Source: Neoechinorhynchus agilis
Lineage: Eukaryota; Acanthocephala
Length of the DNA: 64,000 nt
Direction of reading: 5' to 3'
Assembly: GCA_051530055.1 (NCBI GenBank)
Contig: CM121341.1
Coordinates: 9,362,001-9,426,000, forward strand
The number at the start of each line of letters is the position of its first letter. Position 1 is the first letter of the stretch. The notes under the pieces were generated by a model, which had not been told where the DNA came from, searched no databases, and saw only the letters and a program-made list of their open reading frames with translations. Below, piece by piece: positions 23,179-35,390 of the stretch. Made by a program: the position numbers and the translations under genes.

Positions 23179-24355
23179 ATGGAGAGCGTAATGTTGTGCA
23201 TGGACACATCGGAGTATATGCGGGATGGCGATTTGACCCCTAATCGATTGTTATGTCAACTCGATTCCGCCTACAGTATTTGTCAAGCAATTCTACGGCA
23301 GCATGTTGAAAATCAATGTGGTATCCTTGATCTGGCGGATTGTAGGGTAAAAGCGCATTTGACTAATAACACCTCGGTTTTACAAGGAAAGATCTATTCG
23401 TTGCGGCCGTGGATGGAACCAACAGATGATGTTTTGAATCGCTTAATTCCACCATTTAAAAAGACTGATAATGGACCTCGTGATCCAGGCCTAAAAGGAA
23501 TCGACATTGTCAAAGGAATCCGGACTGCAAATCTTGCATTAATCGACAATGAATCATCGATTATTGCTCACTCTCTCTGGTTATTTTGAAGAACTACAAT
23601 TGATTATTAAATTCAATATTTCGATCCCCTAAATAAATAATCAATTGTAGTTCTTCAAAATAACCAACAAATCACTCTCTCTCTCGTAATGATTTATTGC
23701 GCTAAGGCACCGTTCAAATCCGGAACTACAAAAAGCTCGGATAATTGTTTTTATTGGCAGTCCAATTTATAATACCGACCGTACAGCTCTTAAGGACCTT
23801 TGTTCTCGTTTTCGTAAGATGCAAGTATCAGTGGATATAATAAGTTTCGGTCCAGTAGAAAAGAACCATGAAGTTCTTGAAGAGTTTGTGAACGGGGTAA
23901 CCTCTGGGAATGTGACATTGTACGAGAAAACCGATGATACTGATCGATTGGCTGAATTGACTCGTCAAGTTATCAATGGAATTAATCCCAGTTCAGCTAT
24001 GGTGGATCTGGCACCTGGAGCCGAACGGACTGAAGACCTTGAAGAAATGGATCCGGAACTTGCAATGGCTCTTCGAATCTCGGCTGAAGAGCATCAACGT
24101 GCCCAACTGCAACAACAACAACAACAACAAGAACAACAACAACAAACTGTTACCACCAATGAACCTGTTGCGGTTCAAGCACAACAAAACGCACAACAAC
24201 CGGATTTGATGAACATGACCGAAGAGGAGCAGTTGGAATGGGCGTTGAAATTATCCATGCAGGATACAGCCGGCATGGATGGGCCTTGTCCAATGGACGT
24301 CGATGAACCTGAACCAGGCGATGAAAAAAAGGAGGAAGAAAAAGGAGACAAGTGA
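23179..24355 (+). CDS. PSMD4: 26S proteasome ubiquitin receptor PSMD4 / Rpn10
   Basis: Binds polyubiquitin chains and links the base and lid of the proteasome. Exons 23179-23579 and 23707-24355 join in phase 2 to 349 aa. Residues 1 to about 205 are the VWA domain (MESVMLCMDTSEYMRDGD ... GIRTANLAL ... ARIIVFIGSP). Two ubiquitin-interacting motifs follow: MDPELAMALRISAEEH near 247 and EEEQLEWALKLSMQD near 303, separated by a polyQ run of CAA codons near 268-281. The tail is acidic, then Lys/Glu-rich. The VWA part has about 25 extra residues around 77-103 (RPWMEP ... GPRDPG) and further extra residues next to the splice junction compared with the human protein. An AATAAA follows the stop. The only intron is a foldback element (23579-23665). 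Confidence 0.93.
23579..23665. repeat. Foldback element forming most of the PSMD4 intron
   Basis: Perfect inverted arms of 30 bp (GGTTATTTTGAAGAACTACA and onward, returning at the right end) around a loop of about 27 bp. The GT of the outermost GGTTATTTT is the splice donor (23580). The string CACTCTCTCT flanks it on both sides (directly at the left, seven bases out at the right), possibly a target-site duplication, although CT repeats are simple. Confidence 0.85.
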
Positions 24356-24475
24356 ATTTTGGAATAAATATCAACACCCAGGTTGGGGGGAGGAAACTAT
24401 TGGTTCTTAGGCTACACTAAAAACGAAAATTGAACCTTCTAACATCAATGTGCACCTTTTATATACGCCAACTTT

Positions 24476-27400
24476 TAAATTTCGGCTAAAACCAAGACGT
24501 TTTTCCGTTTTGGCTTTAGCAAAAAAATTGGTTCAATCTAGCACTCGTCAAAGCGTTTGTACAGATTTGTGGATTTCGGTGAAAACAACAAGTTTTCTTC
24601 ATTTATCGGTGGAAAAATGTTCAGTCTCGCTCTCTTCAAAGCGTTTGTACAGATTTGTGGATTTCGGTGAAAACAAGTTTTCTTCATTTATCGGTGGAAA
24701 AGCGTTCAATTTCCCCTTCAAAGCGTTTGAAAATATTTGTAGATTTCGGTGAAAACGAGAAGTTTTCTTCATTCATCGGTAGAAAAACGTTCAATCTTGT
24801 CGAAGTTTTCATTTTTTAAGGTAGAAAACTGTTCAATTTTGCCCGTAAAAGCGTTTCCAAAGGTTTGAACATTCGGGTAAAAACAAGAAGTTTTTTTTAT
24901 TACGGTAGAAAAGCGTTCAATTTTCCCCTTCAAAGCATTTTAAAATATTTGTAGATTTCGATGAAAACGAGAAGTTTTCTTCATTTATCGGTAGAAAAAC
25001 GTTCAATCTTGCCGACGTTTTCATTTTTTAAGGGTAGAGAACCATTCAATTTTGCCCGCTAAAGCGTTTTCAAAGGTTTGAACATTCGGGTGAAAACGAG
25101 ATGTTTTTTTACAGTAGAAAAACGTCCAATTTTCCCCTTCAAAGCGTTTGAAAATATTTGTATATTTCGGTGAAAACGAGAAGTTTTCTTCATTTATCGG
25201 TAGAAAAACGTTCAATCTTTCTGAAGCTTCTATCCTTCACGGTAGAAAAGCGTTCAATCTCGCACTCTTCAAAGCATTTGCCAAGATTTGTATATTTCGG
25301 TGAAAACGAGAAGTTTTCTTGATTCATCGGTAGAAAAACGTTCAATCTTGCCGAAGTTTTCATTTTTTAGGGTAGAGAACCGTTCAATTTTGCCCGCTAA
25401 AGCGTTTTCAAAGGTTTGAACATTCGGGTGAAAACGAGATGTTTTTTTACAGTAGAAAAACGTCCAATTTTCCCCTTCAAAGCGTTTGAAAATATTTGTA
25501 TATTTCGGCGAAAACGAGAAGTTTTCTTCATTTATCGGTAGAAAAACGTTCAATCTTGCCGACGTTTTAATTTTTTAAGGGTAGAGAACCGTTCAATTTT
25601 GCCCGCTAGCGTTTCAAAGGTTTGAACATTCGGGTGAAAAGAAGAATTTTTCCTTTACGGTAGAAAAGCGTTCAATTTTCCCCTTCGAAGCGTTTTAAAA
25701 TATTTGTAGATTTGTGAAAACGAAATTTTCTTCATTTATCGGTGGAAAACGTTCAATCTTTCAGAAGTTTCTATCCTTCACGGTAGAAAAGCGTTCAATC
25801 TCGCACTCTTCAAAGCATTTGCCAAGATTTGTATATTTCGGTGAAAACGAGAAGTTTTCTTCATTCATCGGTGGATTCACGTAGAAAACGTTCAATTTCC
25901 CCTTCAAAGCGTTTGAAAATATTTGTAGATTTCGGTGAAAACAAGAAGTTTTCTTCATTTATCGGTGGAAAAGCGTTCAATTTCCCCTTCAAAGCGTTTG
26001 AAAATATTTGTAGATTTCGGTGAAAACGAGACGTTTTCTTAATTTATCGGTAGAAAAACGTTTAATCTTTCAGAAGCTTCTATCCTTCACGGTAGAAAAG
26101 CGTTCAATTTCGCACTCTTCAAAACGTTTGAAAATATTTGTAGGTTTCGGTGAAAACAAGTTTTCTTTATTTATCGGTGGTAAAACGTTCAATCTTGCCG
26201 AAGTTTTATTTTTTTGAGTAGAGAACCGTTCAATTTTGCGCGTAAAAGCGTTTTCCAAGATTTGAACATTCAGGTTAAAACGAGAAGTTTTTTCCTTTAC
26301 GATAGAAAAGCGTTCAATTTTCCCCTTCGAAGCGTTTGAAAATATTTGTAGATTTCGGTGAAAACGAGAAGTTTTCTTCATTTATCGGTAGAAAAACGTT
26401 CAATCTTGCCGAAGTTTTCATTTTTTAAGGGTAGAGAACCGTTCAATTTTGCCCGCTAAAGCGTTTTCAAAGGTTTGAACATTCGGGTGAAAAGAAGAAG
26501 TTTTTTCCTTTACGGTAGAAAAGCGTTCAATTTTCCCCTTCGAAGCGTTTTAAAATATTTGTAGATTTAGGTGAAAACGAGAAATTTTCTTCATTTATCG
26601 GTGGAAAACGTTCAATCTTTCAGAAGTTTCTATCCTTCACGGTAGAAAAGCGTTCAATCTCGCACTCTTCAAAGCATTTGCCAAGATTTGTATATTTCGG
26701 TGAAAACGAGAAGTTTTCTTCATTCATCGGTAGAAAAACGTTCAATCTTTCAGAAGCTTCTATCCTTCACGGTAGAAAAGCGTTCAATTTCGCACTTTTC
26801 AAAGCGTTTGAAAATATTTGTAGATTTCGGTGAAAACGAGTTTTCTTCATTTATCGGTGATAAAACGTTCAATTTCCCCTTCAAAGCGTTTGAAAATATT
26901 TGTAGATTTCGGTGAAAACAAGAAGTTTTCTTCATTTATCGGTGGAAAAGCGTTCAATTTCCCCTTCAAAGCGTTTGAAAATATTTGTAGATTTCGGTGA
27001 AAACGAGACGTTTTCTTAATTTATCGGTAGAAAAACGTTTAATCTTTCAGAAGCTTCTATCCTTCACGGTAGAAAAGCGTTCAATTTCGCACTCTTCAAA
27101 ACGTTTGAAAATATTTGTAGGTTTCGGTGAAAACAAGTTTTCTTTATTTATCGGTGGTAAAACGTTCAATCTTGCCGAAGTTTTATTTTTTTGAGTAGAG
27201 AACCGTTCAATTTTGCGCGTAAAAGCGTTTTCCAAGATTTGAACATTCAGGTTAAAACGAGAAGTTTTTTCCTTTACGATAGAAAAGCGTTCAATTTTCC
27301 CCTTCGAAGCGTTTGAAAATATTTGTAGATTTCGGTGAAAACGAGAAGTTTTCTTCATTTATCGGTAGAAAAACGTTCAATCTTGCCGAAGTTTTCATTT

Positions 27401-29035
27401 TTTAAGGGTAGAGAACCGTTCAATTTTGCCCGCTAAAGCGTTTTCAAAGGTTTGAACATTCGGGTGAAAAGAAGAAGTTTTTTCCTTTACGGTAGAAAAG
27501 CGTTCAATTTTCCCCTTCGAAGCGTTTTAAAATATTTGTAGATTTAGGTGAAAACGAGAAATTTTCTTCATTTATCGGTGGAAAACGTTCAATCTTTCAG
27601 AAGTTTCTATCCTTCACGGTAGAAAAGCGTTCAATCTCGCACTCTTCAAAGCATTTGCCAAGATTTGTATATTTCGGTGAAAACGAGAAGTTTTCTTCAT
27701 TCATCGGTAGAAAAACGTTCAATCTTTCAGAAGCTTCTATCCTTCACGGTAGAAAAGCGTTCAATTTCGCACTTTTCAAAGCGTTTGAAAATATTTGTAG
27801 ATTTCGGTGAAAACGAGTTTTCTTCATTTATCGGTGATAAAACGTTCAATTTCCCCTTCAAAGCGTTTGAAAATATTTGTAGATTTCGGTGAAAACAAGA
27901 AGTTTTCTTCATTTATCGGTGGAAAAGCGTTCAATTTCCCCTTCAAAGCGTTTGAAAATATTTGTAGATTTCGGTGAAAACGAGACGTTTTCTTAATTTA
28001 TCGGTAGAAAAACGTTTAATCTTTCAGAAGTTTCTATCCTTCACGGTAGAAAAGCGTTCAATTTCGCACTCTTCAAAACGTTTGAAAATATTTGTAGGTT
28101 TCGGTGAAAACGAGAAGTTTTCTTCATTTATCGGTAGAAAAACGTTCAATCTTGCCGAAGTTTTATTTTTTTTTGGGTAAAGAACCGTTCAATTTTGCGC
28201 GTAAAAGCGTTTGCCAAGATTTGAACATTCGGGTGAAAACTAAAGTTTTTTCCTTTACGGTAGAAAAGCGTTCAATTTTCCCCTTCGAAGCGTTTGAAAA
28301 TATTTGTAGATTTCGATTAAAACGAGAAGTTTTCTTCATTCATCGGTAGAAAAACGTTCAATCTTGCCGAAGTTTTCATTTTTTAATATAGAGAACCGTT
28401 CAATTTTGCCCGTAAAAGCGTTTTCAAAGGTTTGAACATTCGGGTGAAAACGAGATGTTTTTTTACAGTAGAAAAACGTCCAATTTTCCCCTTCAAAGCG
28501 TTTGAAAATATTTGTATATTTCGGTGAAAACGTGTTTTCTTCATTTATCGGTAGAAAAACGTTCAATCTTGCCGACGTTTTCATTTTTTAAGGGTAGAGA
28601 ACCGTTCGATTTTGCCCGCTGAAGCGTTTTCAAAGCTTTGAACATTCGGGTGAAAAGAAGAAGTTTTTTCCTTTACGGTAGAAAAGCGTTCAATTTTCCC
28701 CTTCGAAGCGTTTTAAAATATTTGTAGATTTAGGTGAAAACGAGAAATTTTCTTCATTTATCGGTGGAAAACGTTCAATCTTTCAGAAGTTTCTATCCTT
28801 CACGGTAGAAAAGCGTTCAATCTCGCACTCTTCAAAGCATTTGCCAAGATTTGTATATTTCGGTGAAAACGAGAAGTTTTCTTCATTCATCGGTGGAAAA
28901 ACGTTCAATCTTTCGGAAGCTTCTATCCTTCACAGTAGAAAAGCGTTCAATTTCGCACTCTTCAAAGCGTTTGAAAATATTTGTAGATTTCGGTGAAAAC
29001 GTGTTTTCTTCATTTATCGGTAGAAAAACGTTCAA
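24476..29035. repeat. 4.5-kb satellite block (GAAAACGAGAAGTTTTC family)
   Basis: Tandem and shuffled units of roughly 100-120 bp, each built from TTCGGTGAAAACGAG, AAGTTTTCTTCATTTATCGG, TAGAAAAACGTTCAAT and a spacer such as CTTCAAAGCGTTTGAAAA. The core GAAAAC-gagaa-GTTTTC is a small inverted repeat repeated dozens of times. It begins about 120 bp after the PSMD4 stop. Short ORFs on both strands change frame from unit to unit and are not genes. Confidence 0.95.
25885..28110. repeat. Higher-order repeat of 977 bp inside the satellite
   Basis: Copy 1 (25885-26861) and copy 2 (26862-27838) follow each other with a 977-bp period and no difference that I could see in the stretches compared. A third copy starts at 27839 and diverges near 28100. 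The near-identity implies recent duplication or homogenisation. Confidence 0.9.
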
Positions 29036-30110
29036 TCTCAACTTCTTTTGGCCGTAAAAGCGTTTGTACAGGATTCGAAATCCAGTCTTGAAATATCTGA
29101 ATCCGAAGTAAATGTTTCATGTTTCTTCCGTTTTGATTGCTTTTTATACGAAATCACAAACAATCTGAGCTCAATTCGATTTTTTGTTCTCTCGTTGACT
29201 TTTCTTTTTCCGTTTCGACTGGGTAATGTCCACAGAAATCGCTTTTTGATTTTGAGCTAAAGCACTAAAAATGAAATGCTTAATTTTTGTTTTTGCGTTG
29301 CGCAACACGGCCACAATTTATTTCGTTAAATTATTTGCCATAATCTAAAGTTTGATTTCAATATTTTAATTCTCTACTCAAACTATTTTTTTCGTATTGA
29401 AGCAGCGTTATTTGTTAAATTCCAACCGGAAGATGGGTACAAAAAATAAAATCCTTATTTTAGGGGGCTCAAACGGTAGTCTTTTTTTTGGTAGATATTT
29501 TTCCATTCACCGTCGAATGGACACACAGTCCACCGCGATTTCAGTCTGGGAAAGCGCTGGTCTGCGCTCAACGCCCATCGATCCACATAAATTAATTTTT
29601 GATAGCTGGTAAAAAGTCACAAGAGTGAAAGATCACTAAATTTGCAAGATTAATTAAAATTATGACGTTATCAAATCAATGGATATCGACACGAGAAGTT
29701 ATATTGAAGTATTTGAAGCTTCTGCTTATTTAAATTGTTAAATCGACCACTTTTTGAATGAGCTATTTTTTTACGAAAAAAAATGCCCGTGATTTTTTAG
29801 CTTTGTTATTGTTCCATTTTGGTCGTCCTAATATTGAACGCCAATATTCTCGAATCATTTCTAAAAATCTTAAAGTGATTAGACTCACTTTTATTCGTAG
29901 TCTCAAGACATGAAATTTTGAAACCGTTTCTCGTTTACATTTCCCAACTTGTAAGCTAACTGAATTCTCAAAAAATGCTACTTAGAAGTGAGCGAGACGA
30001 CAACTATTAGGCGGCGACCGGAAAAAAGAGGTTTTGGTGACTCAAACTTAGTGAAATACAATTCCTTTTTTTGTTGTTGGTGATTGATGTCCAATAACGT
30101 TAAATGGTAA
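29036..30110. other. Spacer after the satellite, no gene seen
   Basis: AT-rich unique sequence between the satellite and the trehalose-phosphatase fragment. The frames present are short and have no recognisable motif. Confidence 0.4.
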
Positions 30111-30711
30111 TCAATTTTTAGATACGTTTTGTTGATCGTCGTCGTGGTCGGCATTGGATTCTTGGTTAGTTAATTTAACAAGTTCCGTGAGCACTAATCG
30201 CACCTTTTTCACATTCGATAGAGTGTATCTAGCAGCAGTATTTTCAGCTCCGAGTCCTCCAACTTTAACGGTATAGGCGTTCATATCGGCCGCATTTGCA
30301 GCTTGGAAAGTATCTTCGTCCGTACTGTCATCCCCGATAGCAAGAATAAAATCCCATTCGGCTTCTTTGGGAATTGTGGCTCGTGTACTCGTTCGGTCGC
30401 CAGGAATACGGCACTGGAGCCAATCGTCGGCAGCCTTGCCTTTATTCACCTGCTTACTCTTCAATTCAATAACTCTATTTCCTTCAAGTAGCTGTAAATG
30501 ATACTTGGAAGCGAGCGTACTGATACTCTGAAGATATTTCCGAATAGCACTCTGAGCAACGTTATTCTCAACACCACGGAAATGCCATGCTATCGAAGAA
30601 TGCTTAAGCAGTTCCTAATTTATGAGACTGTCTAACGACTTCATGAGTGAGATTAGAACAAAGTTGAACCATTTGCTCGGCAATTTCATGCTGATAACTA
30701 TCACCATAGCT
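30111..30711 (-). CDS. Trehalose-6-phosphate phosphatase, C-terminal part
   Basis: Hydrolyses trehalose-6-phosphate to trehalose. An open exon 30614-30111 (167 aa) carries the HAD motif FILAIGDDSTDEDTF, preceded by SSIAWHFR, LQLLEGNRVIELK and VNKGKAA, and followed by YTVKVG and AARYTLSNVKKVRLVL. Together these are the cap and C-terminal core of TPP domains. A second piece (30711-30640) precedes it, separated by a 25-bp GT-AG stretch. The N-terminal DxDGTL motif and any synthase domain are not seen before DDX42 starts at 31277 on the other strand, so the gene is truncated or its first exons are too diverged to see. The motif wording resembles bacterial bifunctional synthase/phosphatase proteins. 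Confidence 0.7.
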
Positions 30712-31276
30712 CTAAGATGATATTGCTTTAATATCATCCTTCAATCAATACATTCAAAAGGTATCGTTGAAAAAGGAAAGAGTTTTGGGCATTGAGTACA
30801 GACCAGCGTTTCTCGGACCGAAATAGCGATGGAGGCCGTGTTTGGTTGAAAAAAATTAAGCATATCTTTAGTTTCAATTAGCGATGTTTGATTAAGAAAA
30901 ATAGATTTATATTGAAAATTGTCGACCTTTGAAACTGAAATTATAATGAATAATTTCTTTACAATAAAGCATTCTATAAAAAAATATAACATTATTTAAA
31001 AAATGTTTTGTATTTTACAATTTTTTCGCTCTATTAATCTAACAATTATCATGAATTTATAAAGAGGTTCGAAAATTGTTTTTAATCGAACAAATGAATT
31101 CTTGACCATTTAAAGCGTTCGAATTGATTATTTTGGGACTCGGATAAGTTTCAAAATGCCCCCAAAACAAATTGTTTTTGTTCTAAACGAAGGAAACGTT
31201 TTCGCAGATCACTTGTTGTTTCTTAATTTTAATGTTTATTTTCTTTTTAATCCTTTTTCTCGCTTTTACATTTAAG

Positions 31277-34200
31277 ATGCCGGATTTCGTTTCTCAATCA
31301 GGTAAACAAACGCCGTCCAAAGTGCTTCAGTCTGTTTTCCCCCTTCCTTCTAAATAGAACTATTCTTTTTGTTGAGTTGTTTAAAAGAAAATGATAGAAG
31401 AACGGTTCTAAATAATTTAAGACCAGTTGGTCTAAAAACTACACGACCCCGTCGTGACAATCCGGACGATGATGAAAAATATTTTAATGAAGACGAAGCG
31501 ATCGATCGTCTTCAATACCAACCTGCACCCGGTAGCCCAGCAAACAATGACGATGATTGCGAAGAAGATCCGTTAGATGCCTATATGAACTCTATAGAAA
31601 TGAAAGCGAAGGAAGATCTGAAGAAAGTCGGATCTGTTCGAACTGAGAAACGAGCGGTTCGTCAGGACATCGAGGAAGAAGACTGTCAAGAGTCATTTTT
31701 TAGATGGCTTGAAGAGAATCCGGAAGCTGGGGTTTGTTTAGTCGAAGATACAGATGAAGTTGGAAAATGTGAAGATGGTATTAATCGTAGAATAATTGAA
31801 CCTCTCGAGAAGATAGACCATACGCTCATTGATTACGCGGATTTTAACAAGAATTTCTATTTTGAACAAGAGGATATAAAGGCCATGAGTCCTCATGCTG
31901 TCAGCGAATTTCGTACGAAGCTTCAAATCGCTGCTCATGGATTCAATGTTCCCCGCCCTGTTTCTAGTTTTGCCCATTTCGGATTCGACGATCAGTTGAT
32001 GGATGCCATTAGGCGATCTCAATTCGTTCAGCCAACTCCTATCCAATGTCAGGCTATTCCGGCTATTTTAAGTGGCCGTGATGTTATTGGAATCGCCGAA
32101 ACCGGGACCGGAAAAACATTGGCATTTATTTGGCCTGCATTGGTTCATATAATGGATCAACCTGATCTTAAAGAAGGGGATGGTCCAATCGTTTTAATTT
32201 GTACTCCTACTCGTGAACTTGCTCAACAGATTCATACGGAATGCCGGCGGTACGGGCGAGTGTACAATATTGAGAGTGGATGCGTTTTTGGTGGAGCTGG
32301 GATGCATGAGCAGGTAATGATGCTTAAAAGTCAACCAAGAGAGATTTTGGTTTGCACTCCTGGTCGTCTTATCGATTTGATTGCAAAGAAAAAGGTGATT
32401 AATCTTCAACGGGTTACATACCTCGTTTTTGACGAAGCTGACCGGATGTTTGACATGGGATTCGAAGCACAAGTAAGGTCTATTGCTGACCACGTGAGAC
32501 CGGATCGGCAATGTCTTTTGTTCAGTGCGACTTTTAAACCCCGGATCGAGAAATTGGCGAGAGATATTTTGAATGGAGAAGTAGTTAGGATCTTACATGG
32601 CGGTTTTATTGGCGCTAATCGAAACATTGAACAAACCATTGAAGTGTTTGAAAACCCTGCAAATAAGTTCGAATGGCTTTTATCTCGAATTGTGGAGTTT
32701 ATGTCGAACGGAAAAGTTATTGTGTTTGTCAATCGAAAGGAGAATTGCGTTTTGTTGGCTGAGAACTTGAAAGCGCAAGTACAGAAAGCGTGTATTTTCA
32801 ACGATTAGCGCAAATTTTTCCTCAATTGGATTTGGGGCTATATTTTATCGGCGACCTTTGCGTACATGAAAAGTACTGAACATCTACGGACACACAGGAC
32901 AAAAGTAAACTAATTTTTATGGTTTTTCCCACCACTTTCGGTGTCTCCTTATTCCACCTTCGCACAAGTTTATAAAATTTCCATTTTTTTACGTCAAAAT
33001 GACAGTTTTTTTGTTAATCATTCAATTATTGTTTTATAAAATACGTTGGATCATTCACGACAATTGTTTGACCAGATCCTGCGCCCAAACGACCCAAGTG
33101 TCTCGACGCCAAAGAAAACAAAATAATGATTTCGACAAAAATTGCCTGCCTTTTCGTTCTTTTTGCGACACTCAGCGGCGGTCATAGCTCCCCCTCCGGT
33201 GCTTTATTTTTTTATTTTATTATCAAGGCATCATACACTCTTGTTAGTTTGTGACATCTTCTTCTTTTGAGCCTTTCGGCTATATTCCTTTTTGGGAGCC
33301 TCTCGGCTGACTTTCACACATCGGAGGCGATCAGCCTCACTCGAAAGGACAGGGCCAACCCTCTTTTTGGGGCCGATGGGCGATCTCAAGCCTGACTCCA
33401 CCCCTTACAGTAGCCTCGCACGCCCGTGGAACCCAGCGACCGGTGGCGTTGAATCTCCGGTGCTGGCTACCATCGTCCCAGTCAGATTTGTGTTTGAATC
33501 GTGTGTGTTTTTTCTAAGGTTCCATCGATTTTTGAAAAATAAATCTTAAAATACATGCTTTTATAGCCGGTGACCGTGTAGGATTCATCCACGGCGACAT
33601 TCTTCAAATCGATCGAGACGAACGTCTGAAACTGTTTAAGAGACCCGTCTGTGACGATACTCGCTATGATATATTAGTTGCCACCGACGTTGCCGCTCGT
33701 GGTCTCGATATTCGATCAATCAAGACGGTCGTAAACTACGATGTTGCTAAAGACATTGAGACCCACATTCACCGGATCGGGAGGACAGCCCGTGCAGGCG
33801 ATACGGGTCGAGCATTTACACTTATTGTCCGAGGACGCGACAAGGAGTTTTCTCCACATTTAGTTCGAAATCTTGAACAAAGTGGTCAAATTGTCAGTGA
33901 TAAGTTATTAAGATTAGCTTTGGAGAACGGGTGGTTTGCAAGGTCGCGGTCATCTCACAAAGCAAGTTCATTGGTGCGACCCATTAAAACAAGGAAAGGG
34001 CTCGGGTATAAAGAAAAACCCGAAGCTCTTGGTCCAATGGCCGACTATCGTGGTGTAAGTGCTAAAGGTGTTCATATGAATTGCCCTCAACCACAGCAGA
34101 AGCTGTCTGCACTGCGCAATAGCTATCAAACTCAATTCCAATCTAATTTTGTGAGTGTTGATTGGTCGATACGTGTTTTATGGAAAGCATTTAATGATAT

Positions 34201-34339
34201 TTTTGTTTAGGTGAAAGCAAATGATGTTGACTCAGGTCATGTTTTTCCATCCGTTGCGGTGCCTAATAATGTGACAAAGAAGAGATCGAAGCAGGAAGGA
34301 GAAGATGGAAAAAAGAAGAGCAGGTGGGGCGATGAATGA
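31277..34339 (+). CDS. DDX42: DEAD-box RNA helicase DDX42
   Basis: ATP-dependent RNA helicase linked to the SF3b/U2 spliceosome step. Exons 31277-31301, 31358-32791, 33567-34150 and 34211-34339 join in phase to 724 codons (723 aa; human ~940, the difference being a shorter C-tail). N-terminal DDX42 marks are [23 protein letters not shown] and [13 protein letters not shown]. Helicase motifs: Q (QPTPIQCQ), I (AETGTGKT, ~residue 254), Ia (PTRELAQQ), Ib (TPGRLID), II (DEAD, ~366), III (SAT, ~396), V ([11 protein letters not shown]), VI ([10 protein letters not shown], ~554). The GLGYKEKP box and a KKKSRWGDE tail close it. The first coding exon is only 25 nt and its ATG directly follows TTTAAG. 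Intron 2 contains a SINE. Confidence 0.95.
33237..33500 (-). repeat. tRNA-derived SINE body in DDX42 intron 2
   Basis: Shares the body strings GACATCTTCTTCTTTTGAGC, CTCGGCTGACTT-CACAC, ACTCGAAAGGACAGGGCCAA and CACGCCCGTGGAACCCAGCG with the 37-38 kb copies, but the tRNA head is lost. Orientation is inferred from the copies with an A and B box, which read on the minus strand. Confidence 0.8.
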
Positions 34340-34479
34340 AAGCTTCTCGTAAATACTGCCATGAGTTTATAATCAGGTGTGAATGAAAGGGATTCGGTGT
34401 CTCGTTTTATTCAACTATTTGACTCTTAACATCACTATGAATTTATCTTCAATTAAAAATTCATATTCGTTGTCGTTTA

Positions 34480-35390
34480 GTCAAAATGCGACATTTCTAT
34501 TTTTGTTTCTCCTTTTCATTCCAAGTGAATCATCGCAACAATTTTAAATTCTTAGAAACCTTGAGCGACACTTTGTTTTGCTATCTCCTTAAAATTTATT
34601 CCCTTTTCTCTCGGCTCGCAATTTCATTTAATCAAAATGCGACATTTCTATTTTTGTTTCTTCTTTTCAATCCAAGTGAATCGTCGTAACAATTTTGAAT
34701 TCGTAGAGAGCTCGAGAAACACTTTATTTTGCTATCTCCTTAAAATGTATTCCTTTTTCTCAAGGCTCGCAATTTCATTTAATCAAAATGCGACATTTAT
34801 TTTTGTTTCTTCTTTTCATTCCTTGTGAACCGTCGTAACAATTTTGAATTCGTAGAAACTTTGAGCGACACTTTGTTGTGTTTTGCTATCTCCTTAAAAT
34901 TTATTCCTTTTTCTCAACGCTCACAATTTCAATTAATCGAAATGCGACATTTATTTTTGTTTCTTCTTTTCAATCCAAGTGAATCGTCGTAACAATTTTG
35001 AATTCGTAGAGACCCCGAGAAACACTTTGTTTTGCTATCTCCTTAAAATTTGTTTCTTTTTCTCACGGCTCGCAATTTCATTTAATCAAAATGCGACATT
35101 TCTATTTTTGTTTCTTTTTTTCAATCCAAGTGAATCGTCGTAACAATTTTGAATTCGTAGAAACTTTGAGCGACACTTTGTTGTGTTTTGCTATCTTCTT
35201 GAAATTTATTCCTTTTTCTCAAGGCTCGCAATTTCATTTAATCAAAATGCGACATTTATTTTTGTTTCTTCTTTTCATTCCTTGTGAATCGTCGTAACAA
35301 TTTTGAATTCTTAGAAACCCCGAGAAACACTTTGTTTTGCTATCTCCTTGAAATGTATTCCTTTTTCTCACTGATCGCAATAGCTAATAA
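34480..35390. repeat. 151-bp tandem repeat (6 copies) after DDX42
   Basis: The marker AAAATGCGACATTT recurs at 34483, 34634, 34785, 34939, 35088 and 35244, so the period is 149-156 bp. Units also share GTGAATCGTCGTAACAATTT and TTTTGCTATCTCCTT. The array starts about 140 bp past the DDX42 stop. Short plus-strand frames in it are by-products of the repeat. Confidence 0.95.

Noticed and set aside
24450-29260. Many short frames on both strands across the satellite
   Set aside because: They recur with the repeat unit and shift frame between units (977 is not a multiple of three); repeat by-products.
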